The notes below the pieces were generated by a model. The model had not been told where the DNA came from. It saw only the letters and a program-made list of their open reading frames with translations, and did not search any database. From Leyella stercorea (GTDB lineage Bacteria > Bacteroidota > Bacteroidia > Bacteroidales > Bacteroidaceae): a stretch of DNA of 64,000 bases. The stretch lies in the NCBI RefSeq assembly GCF_021531655.1, contig NZ_JADYUF010000004.1, positions 1 to 64,000 on the forward strand, in the 5' to 3' direction. Below, piece after piece: positions 1 to 6,984 of this stretch. The translations under genes and the position numbers were made by a program. Position 1 is the stretch's first letter. Each line of letters begins with the position of its first letter.

Positions 1-61
1 ACTTGCATGTGTTAAGCCTGTAGCTAGCGTTCATCCTGAGCCAGGATCAAACTCTACATTG
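1..61 (-). rRNA. rrs: 16S ribosomal RNA, 5' end only (partial)
   Basis: Read on the minus strand, this contains the conserved 16S start AGAGTTTGATCCTGGCTCAG followed by the Bacteroidetes-type continuation GATGAACGCTAGCTACAGGC and CACATGCAAGT. Only about the first 60 nt of the gene lie in the window; the rest runs off the left edge. The exact mature 5' end is estimated from its usual position about 8 nt before AGAGTTTGATC. Confidence 0.96.
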
Positions 62-371
62 TAAAATATCTTTTACTAGGCAAATTCCTTGGTGCCAAGC
101 CTTACTGGGCCGTCTGGGCCTTTCTAAGCCTTGGCGGAATATTGCTTATTGTTTGTATCTGTTTCAGAACGAGCTTCCAAATTAGAGTTTAAAGTCAAAC
201 AAACTTGACGGTTCGTTTTTCTTCTACCCAAGAACGAATTTCTTCATTCTCGCTTCTTGTACTACTTTATCTGTCTTATGTAAATCTTTTCAAAGAACTC
301 TTTCTTAATGCAATCTTAACACGAACTCATCTCGTTTTGCTTGAGGTTTCGTTCGTTCTCGAAAGCGGATG
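62..371 (-). other. 16S rRNA leader region
   Basis: About 310 nt between the rRNA promoter and the 16S 5' end on the minus strand. It would be the transcribed leader of the rrn operon that carries processing and antitermination signals. I see no convincing protein gene in it; the reading frame at 205-498 on the opposite strand crosses the promoter and looks like chance. Confidence 0.6.
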
Positions 372-400
372 CAAAGGTATGGCTTTTTCCCGTATCTCCA
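372..400 (-). promoter_or_regulatory. rRNA operon promoter
   Basis: On the minus strand a -7 box TACCTTTG lies at 379-372, preceded by TTTTG about 19 nt upstream. This is the Bacteroidetes sigma-ABfr type promoter and matches the -7 boxes found before the tRNA genes in this window. It points into the 16S leader. Confidence 0.75.
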
Positions 401-540
401 AAACTTTTGCCAATAAAATGCTTAATTTTATCAATATTTTAACAGTTGCTTACAATTCATGGTGTTTTGAGAGTGTCTACACATTATATTATATATAAGG
501 CGGAGGGAATGGCGGAGGGGACGGATTGTGCCTGTTGTGG

Positions 541-650
541 AAAAGGAGTCCTTTTGGAGTGCAAAAGGATTACATTTGGAAGGCAAAAGGACTCCTTTTG
601 CATGGTAAAAGGGGTACATTTGAAGTGCAAAAGGGGTCCTTTTGGAAAAT
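541..650. repeat. Array 1: five 22-bp palindromic units
   Basis: Five consecutive 22-bp units start at 541, 563, 585, 607 and 629. Each has an AAAAGGANTCCTTTTG-like palindromic core plus a 6-base variable spacer, often ending in GC or GT. Units 2 and 4 carry TACA in place of TCCT. A low-complexity stretch of TTAAGTGTTAAGTG-type repeats follows (651-705). It lies between the rRNA promoter and the end of the CYTH gene. The same array type recurs at 21209, 36664 and 51562. Confidence 0.9.
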
Positions 651-716
651 GTTAAGTGTTAAGTGATAAATATTAAGTGACAAGTGATGGATGTTGAGTG
701 TTATGTTTTGGGGATT

Positions 717-1208
717 CTACTCTTGTTCTTTCCAGCGAGAATAGGGATTCTGGAGGAGTTGGGAGTTGTAGTAACGGCGGTCGCCTGTCACTTCCTGACC
801 TATGAAGTCGGGTTTGCTGAAGGGTTCGTCTTCTGATTTCAGTTCTACTTCGGCTACCACCAGTCCGGCGTTATCGCCATAGAACTCATCCACCTCGAAC
901 GTATGCTGTCCGTCGGGACTCTTCACCAGCCAGCGACGTTTGTCTATCACGCCACCCCGACACAATTCGAAGAGATGCTGCGCTTCGTCGTTACTGATTT
1001 CTTTTTCAAACTCATAGCGTGACAATCCGGCACGGTCGCTATGGCTCTTGATAGTGAGCCACGAGCGGTCGTCGCGGGTACGCACGCGCACTGTAGCCGA
1101 CTCGCATGGCATATAGCCTTGCTTGATATGACTTGAAGAAAAGGCGGCTTCCTTCCAGGAGCCGCCTTTGCGTATAAGGAACTTGCGTTCTATTTCCAGT
1201 CCACTCAT
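717..1208 (-). CDS. CYTH domain protein (triphosphate tunnel enzyme)
   Basis: A 163-aa protein that begins with the CYTH signature E-x-E-x-K (EIERKFLI, residues 5-12) and continues with alternating basic and acidic strands (RVRTR, LTIKS, YEFEKEIS, TFEVDEF, VVAEVELKSEDE) typical of an eight-strand triphosphate tunnel. CYTH proteins hydrolyse or cyclise triphosphate compounds with a divalent metal; bacterial short forms are usually inorganic or thiamine triphosphatases. The exact substrate cannot be told from sequence. The protein is cytoplasmic, with no signal peptide. It follows a 46-aa membrane protein gene by 24 nt and is probably co-transcribed with it. Confidence 0.85.
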   Translation of the reverse strand: MSGLEIERKFLIRKGGSWKEAAFSSSHIKQGYMPCESATVRVRTRDDRSWLTIKSHSDRAGLSRYEFEKEISNDEAQHLFELCRGGVIDKRRWLVKSPDGQHTFEVDEFYGDNAGLVVAEVELKSEDEPFSKPDFIGQEVTGDRRYYNSQLLQNPYSRWKEQE

Positions 1209-1232
1209 TGTTGTACGAATAGTGTGTTGACG

Positions 1233-1373
1233 TTAAGCGTTCATCGTGGTCCAGATCATGAATGCCACGGCCAATATGATGAATGCCCAAAGGATGTATT
1301 CCACTACTTTCTTGCCTTTACGCTCCTGTTCTTTGGCGTAACGCTGTTTTCTGATTTTACTGTTCTGGCTCAT
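1233..1373 (-). CDS. Small membrane protein, 46 aa
   Basis: A short frame beginning MSQNSKIRKQRYAKEQERKG, strongly basic and hydrophilic for about 24 residues, followed by one hydrophobic segment (about residues 25-41, YILWAFIILAVAFMIW) and ending TTMNA. This predicts an N-in, single-pass small membrane protein. It lies between prfB and the CYTH gene on the same strand, 24 nt before the CYTH start. I do not recognise a named family. Support comes from the clean charge-then-membrane layout and tight spacing to the next gene. Confidence 0.65.
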   Translation of the reverse strand: MSQNSKIRKQRYAKEQERKGKKVVEYILWAFIILAVAFMIWTTMNA

Positions 1374-1377
1374 AGTA

Positions 1378-1562
1378 ATATAAATTTTGAATTTTGATTT
1401 TTGAATTTTGAGTTATTCTCGGCTTCGCCTGCGATTGTGAGTTTGGAATTTTGAGTTTTTCGTTTTGACTTTTGAATTATTGTCCAACCAAATCAAAATT
1501 GAACAACTCACAATCGGCATAGCCGACCAATTCAAAACTCAAAACTCAAAATTCAAAACTCC
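1378..1562. repeat. AT-rich palindromic low-complexity element (prfB downstream copy)
   Basis: Alternating GAATTTTGA / GAGTTTTGA words on the left and their complements TCAAAACTCAAAATTC on the right form a long imperfect inverted repeat. It contains GC-rich hairpin cores with TCGGCTTCGCC and CGGCATAGCCGA. A near copy flanks the other side of prfB (2690-2898) and a third lies at 42583-42713. Non-coding. Confidence 0.8.
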
Positions 1563-1567
1563 TCAGG

Positions 1568-2686
1568 CTACGCTTCGACCACTGGGAATTCCATGAGGTA
1601 TGCTTTTATGAATCCGTCTATCTTTCCGTCCATCACCCCATCGACGTCGGTGGTCTGATAGTTGGTGCGATGGTCCTTGACGCGGCGGTCGTCGAAGACG
1701 TATGAGCGTATCTGACTGCCCCACTCTATCTTCTTCTTGCCTGCCTCGATCTTGGCTTGCGCTTCCAGACGTTTCTTCATGGCACGGTCGTAGAGTTGCG
1801 ACTTGAGCAATCGCATTGCGTTGTTTCGGTTTTCGAGCTGTTTGCGGCTTTCGGTATTCTCGATGAGGATTTCTTCCTCCTCACCGGTGTCGGGGTCGGT
1901 ATACTGATAGCGCAATCGCACGCCCGTCTCCACCTTATTTACGTTCTGGCCTCCTGCTCCGCCCGAACGGAAGAGGTCCCAGCTCACTTTAGAGGGGTCG
2001 ACATACACCTCGATGGTGTCGTCGACGAGCGGCGAAACGAATACCGAAGCGAAGGATGTCATGCGCTTGCCCTGGGCATTGAATGGCGAGACGCGTACCA
2101 GACGGTGCACGCCGTTCTCGCTTTTGAGGTAGCCGTAGGCGTACTCGCCGCCTTCTATCTCCATTGTCACGCTCTTGATTCCAGCCTCATCGCCCTCCTG
2201 GAGGTTGCTTATGGTCACCTTGTAGCCGTGAGCCTCAGCCCAACGCATGTACATACGCATGAGCATCTGTGCCCAGTCCTGGCTCTCGGTGCCGCCAGCA
2301 CCTGAGTTTATCTTCATCACACAGTCCATAGGGTCTTCCTTCTGGCGCAGCATATTCATCAGTTCGAGGTCTTCTATCGCCTTGATAGCGTTGGCGTAGT
2401 CGGCGTCAACTTCCTCTTCGGTCACGAGATCCTCCTTGTGGTAGTCGAAGGCGAGCTGCGTTTCGTCGGCAAGACGTCGCACCTGCTCATATCCCTTAAT
2501 CCACTTTTCGAGTCCCTTCACCTTCTTCATCTGCTCCTCTGCACGCTTAGGATCGTCCCAAAAGTCGGGAGCCTGAGTGCGCAGCTGCTCTTCTTCATAT
2601 TCTACTTTCTTCTGGTCTATGTTGAGATAATGGTTGAGCGCATCAGCACGCTCAAGCAAATCCTTCAGTTGGTCGGATGTTATCAT
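1568..2686 (-). CDS. prfB: Peptide chain release factor 2
   Basis: RF2 recognises UGA and UAA stop codons and triggers peptide release on the ribosome. The 372-aa product carries the GGQ motif (residues 245-247, in SGGAGGQNVNKVETG) that enters the peptidyl transferase centre, and the stop-codon recognition tripeptide SPF (200-202), which separates RF2 from RF1. The N-terminal coiled region (about 1-110) is normal. The reading frame is continuous through the region (LNHYLNIDQKK, residues 17-27) where E. coli and many other bacteria have an in-frame UGA and a programmed +1 frameshift, so the usual autoregulatory frameshift is absent. Both sides of the gene carry AT-rich palindromic elements. 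Confidence 0.97.
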   Translation of the reverse strand: MITSDQLKDLLERADALNHYLNIDQKKVEYEEEQLRTQAPDFWDDPKRAEEQMKKVKGLEKWIKGYEQVRRLADETQLAFDYHKEDLVTEEEVDADYANAIKAIEDLELMNMLRQKEDPMDCVMKINSGAGGTESQDWAQMLMRMYMRWAEAHGYKVTISNLQEGDEAGIKSVTMEIEGGEYAYGYLKSENGVHRLVRVSPFNAQGKRMTSFASVFVSPLVDDTIEVYVDPSKVSWDLFRSGGAGGQNVNKVETGVRLRYQYTDPDTGEEEEILIENTESRKQLENRNNAMRLLKSQLYDRAMKKRLEAQAKIEAGKKKIEWGSQIRSYVFDDRRVKDHRTNYQTTDVDGVMDGKIDGFIKAYLMEFPVVEA

Positions 2687-2689
2687 TTA

Positions 2690-2898
2690 TGAGTTTTGAA
2701 TTTTGAGTTTTGAATTTTGAATTGTTGCCTTGCGGCAATTTTGAATTTTGAATTTTGAGTTTTGAATTATTCTCGGCTTACGCCTGCGATTGTGAATTTA
2801 TGAATTTTGACTTTTGAGTTGAACAATTCAAAATTGAACAATTCCTAATCGGCGTAGCCGACCAATTCAAAACTCAAAATTCAAGACTCAAAATTCGC
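2690..2898. repeat. AT-rich palindromic low-complexity element (prfB upstream copy)
   Basis: Same architecture as 1378-1562: runs of GAATTTTGAGTTTTGAATT, a TTGCCTTGCGGCAA hairpin, a TCGGCTTACGCC core, then complementary words and CGGCGTAGCCGA. It separates prfB from the acyl-CoA synthetase gene upstream. Non-coding. Confidence 0.8.
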
Positions 2899-2903
2899 TA
2901 TAC

Positions 2904-4712
2904 TCATTCTTCGTACATTTTATCTACCACTTCCTTGAAGTTCTTGTAAATCACCGGTCGGCGTATCTTGAGCGTGTTTGTAAGCTCGCCCGACTCCATA
3001 GAGAAGTGGTGGGCGATGAGCGTAAATCGCTTTATCTGCTCGTAATGCGCCAACTGCTGCTGCAGTGTCTGTATGCGGTCCATCATCATCTTGTGCACCT
3101 TGGCGTTGGCACAAAGGTCCTCGCGGCTCTCGAATGCTATGCCGTGATCCTTGGCCCATTCCTCTACGAGGCGGAACTCGGGCACGATGAGTGCCGACAC
3201 GAACTTGCGCTCGTTGGCTATCACTATCACCTGATCGATGAACTTGTCAACAAGCAGCAGCGACTCTATCATCTGCGGAGCGATATACTTGCCGTTGGAT
3301 GTCTTGAAGAGGTCCTTGATGCGGTCGGTAAGGAACAGCTCACCGTTCTTCATGTATCCGGCATCGCCTGTGCGGAAGAACCCGTCTTCGGTGAAGGCTT
3401 CCTGATTGGCAGCCTCACGCTTGTAGTAGCCCGGCGTGATAGTGGGACCCTTGAGCAATATCTCGTCGTTGTCGCCTATCTTCACCTGCAATCCGTTGAT
3501 AGGACGACCTACCGAACCGATGGTGAACTGCATGTCCTCGCGGTCGCAACTTACGGTGGCAAGACTCTCTGTAAGTCCGTAGCCCACTATCATATTAATG
3601 CCTACCGAATGGACGAAGCGCTCTACTGCGGGCGAGACCGTAGCGCCTGCCGTGGGGAACAGATGGGCGTTCTCCAATCCTATCTGCTTGCGCACCAGAC
3701 GCAGAATCATCTTGTCGAAGAGCTTGTATTCCATGGCCAGCAACGGCGACGGACGCTTGCAGCGGCTCTTGCAGTCGATGTTGTATCGGCGGCCTACCTC
3801 AAGGGCGTGACGGAAGAGGCGCTGCTTGGCAACGCTCGAACGGTCGATCTTGTCAAGCACAGCCTGGTAAACCTTCTCCCAGAATCGTGGCACACTCGAC
3901 ATGCATGTAGGATGCGTCTCGCGCATTGACTGCTGGATGTCGTGCGGATTGGTATTGATGATGATGTGGCATCCTTCGGAGAATGCGAGGTAAGACCATC
4001 CGCGCTCGAAGATGTGGGTAATGGGCAGGAACTGGATGACGCGGTCGCTCTCCTTGAGAGGCACCACCTCGTCGTTGGCCTTCAATGCTGCCTCATACTG
4101 TCCGTATGTGAGCATTACGCCCTTCGACTCGCCCGTTGTGCCCGACGTGTACAGTATGTTGCAGAGGTCGTCGTTGTTGGCCTGTGCGTATAGCTGCTCC
4201 ACCTCACTCTGCCGTGGCAGTCCATCGCCGAGCTTCAGGAAGTCGTCAAAGTAGAGTGCGGCAGGGTCGTGAGTGGAAATGCGTACCGAGCGGTCGAATA
4301 TGATGATGCGCTCGAGCGTGTTGCAAAGGGCGAATATACGGTGCGCCTTGTCATACTGCTCCTGCTCGCCTACGAAGAGGAAGCGTATGCCGGCATCGTT
4401 TATCATGTATTGTATCTGCTGTTCGGAAGCCGTGGCATAGAACGGTATGGAGATTGTACGCACGCCATAGGCTCCAAAGTCGGTGATGAGATACTGTATG
4501 GTGTTCTGCGAGAACACGCCGATAGTGTCCTGCGGCTTGATGCCGAGGTTGAGCAGAGCGTTGGATGCTTGCTTCACCAGCTGGGCGAAACGATTGTAGC
4601 TCATCTGCTTCCATACAGTGCCTCCAAAGTCCTTGTAGGTGAAGGCTGCACGGTCGCCATACTTCTCAGCCAGCTTCAGGGCGAGAACAGAAAGATGACA
4701 TCTTGTTTGCAT
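2904..4712 (-). CDS. Long-chain acyl-CoA synthetase (AMP-forming)
   Basis: A 602-aa ANL-superfamily adenylating enzyme. It would activate a fatty acid to acyl-AMP and then acyl-CoA at the cytoplasmic side of the membrane. The ATP-binding loop is YTSGTTGESKG (188-198), followed by the A5 motif YGLTES (about 385) and TGDAGYM with the catalytic aspartate (about 455), and the C-terminal domain with KTSNGKYIAPQ. Length fits the FadD-like long-chain family common in Bacteroidetes. A -7 box TATTTTTG on the minus strand at 4771-4764, about 55 nt upstream, probably drives it. The chain length of its substrate is not readable from sequence. Confidence 0.93.
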   Translation of the reverse strand: MQTRCHLSVLALKLAEKYGDRAAFTYKDFGGTVWKQMSYNRFAQLVKQASNALLNLGIKPQDTIGVFSQNTIQYLITDFGAYGVRTISIPFYATASEQQIQYMINDAGIRFLFVGEQEQYDKAHRIFALCNTLERIIIFDRSVRISTHDPAALYFDDFLKLGDGLPRQSEVEQLYAQANNDDLCNILYTSGTTGESKGVMLTYGQYEAALKANDEVVPLKESDRVIQFLPITHIFERGWSYLAFSEGCHIIINTNPHDIQQSMRETHPTCMSSVPRFWEKVYQAVLDKIDRSSVAKQRLFRHALEVGRRYNIDCKSRCKRPSPLLAMEYKLFDKMILRLVRKQIGLENAHLFPTAGATVSPAVERFVHSVGINMIVGYGLTESLATVSCDREDMQFTIGSVGRPINGLQVKIGDNDEILLKGPTITPGYYKREAANQEAFTEDGFFRTGDAGYMKNGELFLTDRIKDLFKTSNGKYIAPQMIESLLLVDKFIDQVIVIANERKFVSALIVPEFRLVEEWAKDHGIAFESREDLCANAKVHKMMMDRIQTLQQQLAHYEQIKRFTLIAHHFSMESGELTNTLKIRRPVIYKNFKEVVDKMYEE

Positions 4713-4833
4713 AATCTTAGGTTTTTAATGCGGCGGATTGACTTTACCACATATATGAATATGCAAAAATACGCTAAAAAAGGCGAAAGGCAAAACAATT
4801 AACGAAAAAAAGATGATTGTTTTTATTTTCAAC

Positions 4834-4925
4834 GCCAACTGCGGAAGTGAAATCGCGCCAACTACGGAAATGAAATCGCGCCAACTGCGGAAATAAAATC
4901 GTGCCAACTGAGGAAATAAGGCGAT
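4834..4925. repeat. Four 23-bp tandem repeats
   Basis: Units of 23 bp start at 4834, 4857, 4880 and 4903. Each begins GCCAACTGCGGAA or a close variant and continues with (G/A)TGAAATCG. They lie upstream of the acyl-CoA synthetase promoter. No function is evident. Confidence 0.85.
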
Positions 4926-5266
4926 GCCAAGCCCTTTCGTTTCTCATGATTCTTACTGCCGTAGGCGACTTTGCCTACCAACGCAAGGACGGTGTGTATG
5001 TAGTACTAATAAATACACTACATCACACGTATATTTTATGTGCGTTCTGATGACAAGTACTATGCAATACGATAGAATGTACCTTTACAATCGTTACACT
5101 AATGCCCAGGTCGTGACATAAAGAAACGTTGCGTGTCTTGAAATGATCGTATCATGCCTTGAAATGATCGTATCATGCCATGATACGAAGGTTTTTACCG
5201 GATAATAGCCGAGCACTTGGGGCGAAGTTGTCGTCATGCGAAATTATGACAAAACAATAACAAACA
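4926..5266. other. Intergenic region with a short duplicated motif
   Basis: No credible gene. A 21-bp direct duplication containing ATGATCGTATCATGCC occurs at about 5139-5180 and is followed by an inverted part-copy (CATGATACGA). The short frames here lack a ribosome binding site and recognisable composition. Confidence 0.5.
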
Positions 5267-5315
5267 AAAGAAAGCGTATATCCCGTCCACGCTGTGGACG
5301 GGATATACGCTTTCT
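5267..5315. terminator. Terminator after the left susD
   Basis: A near-perfect hairpin with a stem of about 21 bp (AAAGCGTATATCCCGTCCAC paired with its complement around a 3-4 base loop), with T-rich flanks on both sides. It sits 25 nt after the stop of the left susD on the minus strand. Confidence 0.85.
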
Positions 5316-5339
5316 TTATGTTATGTTCAGTCTATTATT

Positions 5340-6956
5340 TTAGTTCTGATCGTCAGGTGTCAGAGCCTTGTTGTTCTCAATCTCTGAGATAGGAATCTGA
5401 TAACGGAAGTTGCGAGACTCCTGATCGAGCTTCAGACGAGCAGTTGCCAAGTGGTTGTTGTGCGGGTCGGTAGAAGTGCGGTCAAGCGTGATGTTAAGAC
5501 GACGGTTGTCAAGGAACTCGATACCCTCACCCCAGAACTCTACACGCTTCTGGAAGTTAATCTCCTCAATGAGGTCGGCCTTGGTGTTGCCCTTAGCGTA
5601 GGTGTAGCTGGGCTGACGTGTCTTCATGAACTCCTCAAGAGCAGTCTTTGCACCTGCAAGGTCGCCCTTATGAGCCAGAATCTCAGCCTTCATGAGGTAA
5701 GCCTCCTCCGAACGGAGATAGATGTAGTCGCCAAGTTCCCAACCTGGAGCGCCATTGCCCTGAGCGATGCTCTTGGCGTTAGCAATGACAGCGTCACGGC
5801 CAGAACCGATGAACTTAACAGCCTGATACTCACAAGCTGCAGGAGCCATAACGTCGCGCTTCAAGGTGAGACGACCACCCTTGTAATCAATACCTGTAGA
5901 ACGGTCGCAGCAGAACCACTTCAGACGCAAGTCGTCGTCAGCAATCTTGTCTACAAACGGACCATAGGCAGCACGCCATACGCCGATACCTGCATATCCT
6001 TTACTGTAGCTGTCCATCTGCGAGAACCACGACATGTATAGAGTAGTATTGTCGGCAGTGATGTCGCATCCATACACTACGTCAGGAAGATTGATATCGC
6101 TGAATCCCTGAAGAATCTGATCCTCGCCCTTCAGAACGGGGAAGTTGTCGACTATCACCTGTGCATAGGTCAGAGCCTGATCCCAATCGTGAGTAATCAT
6201 GTATGCACGTGCGAGGTAAGTTGCAGCAACGCATCCGTCGAAATCGGTAGGATCTGTTGTCTTCTGCATGCCGATTTTATTGAAGATGTCGTATGCAGTG
6301 CCGAGGTCGCCCTTAATCTGATCCATAACCTGCTTGACAGTGCTCAGAGGCTGGTCGCCCTCAGTATTCTCTGTTACGATAGGTACACACTTCGACTCTG
6401 AGAAGTCGTAGTGCTGACCCTTGCCCCACTTGGTGTCGTCGCATCCTACATAGTAGCTCTGCTGATAGAGATAAGAGAGCTGCAGGTAGGCATAGCCACG
6501 CATGCCGAGAGCTATGGCACGATACTTCAAGACTGCCTCATCGGTAGTTTCCGGATCGATGGTCTTGAGAATCTGGTTGGCATTGTCAATGCAACGATAA
6601 TACTCACGCCAACGGTTGGCAGTAGCAGTATAGTTCTGTGCCCAATAGTCGCAAAGATAGTGATAAAGACTCATAGCGAATCGGCCGGTCATAACCATAT
6701 CGTTGCCCATAAGCGATGTAAGATAGTCGAAACTCTTCTGGCCGAAGTAGTTGTGATTCATGTTACTATACACGTAACTCTGCATATCGCTGTACATACC
6801 AGCTACTGCTGACGAGAACACCTTGTCAGGATTCTCTTTGGCAAGTTCTGTGCGACGGTCTTCCGTCAGATATGTGTTCTGCTCGGCATCGTCGATACAG
6901 GAGGTGAAGAGTGGAAGTGACGCAAGTGCCAGCAAAAATATTTTTCCTTTTTTCAT
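5340..6956 (-). CDS. SusD/RagB family outer-membrane lipoprotein
   Basis: A 538-aa nutrient-binding lid protein that would cap its SusC partner on the cell surface. The N-terminus has a lipoprotein signal ending LPLFTSC, with Cys20 as the lipidated residue. The TPR-like SusD fold is suggested by RAIALGMRGYAYLQLSYLYQQS, ATYLARAYM, LRSEEAYLMKAEILAHKGD and the C-terminal QKRVEFWGEGIEFLDNRR. It starts 28 nt after the SusC stop, so the two are co-transcribed. No glycoside hydrolase or SusE-like gene follows, so this is a minimal SusCD unit and the ligand cannot be guessed. Confidence 0.93.
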   Translation of the reverse strand: MKKGKIFLLALASLPLFTSCIDDAEQNTYLTEDRRTELAKENPDKVFSSAVAGMYSDMQSYVYSNMNHNYFGQKSFDYLTSLMGNDMVMTGRFAMSLYHYLCDYWAQNYTATANRWREYYRCIDNANQILKTIDPETTDEAVLKYRAIALGMRGYAYLQLSYLYQQSYYVGCDDTKWGKGQHYDFSESKCVPIVTENTEGDQPLSTVKQVMDQIKGDLGTAYDIFNKIGMQKTTDPTDFDGCVAATYLARAYMITHDWDQALTYAQVIVDNFPVLKGEDQILQGFSDINLPDVVYGCDITADNTTLYMSWFSQMDSYSKGYAGIGVWRAAYGPFVDKIADDDLRLKWFCCDRSTGIDYKGGRLTLKRDVMAPAACEYQAVKFIGSGRDAVIANAKSIAQGNGAPGWELGDYIYLRSEEAYLMKAEILAHKGDLAGAKTALEEFMKTRQPSYTYAKGNTKADLIEEINFQKRVEFWGEGIEFLDNRRLNITLDRTSTDPHNNHLATARLKLDQESRNFRYQIPISEIENNKALTPDDQN

Positions 6957-6984
6957 TGTTTTCCTGTTTTAAAATTTGATGAAC

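Noticed and set aside
205..498. Open frame of 97 codons on the plus strand at the left end
   Set aside because: It crosses the rRNA promoter and leader and has no family resemblance or ribosome site.
541..650. CRISPR array
   Set aside because: Units are 22 bp in total with only 6-base spacers and no cas genes nearby; the cores are palindromic binding-site-like repeats.
3006..3929. Long open frame opposite the acyl-CoA synthetase (and similar long antisense frames at 17395-18366 and 34521-36197)
   Set aside because: They are shadows of well-recognised genes on the other strand, with no independent motifs or start signals.
4924..5121. 65-codon frame rich in Cys and Tyr
   Set aside because: No promoter, ribosome site or recognisable composition; it lies in a repeat-containing intergenic region.
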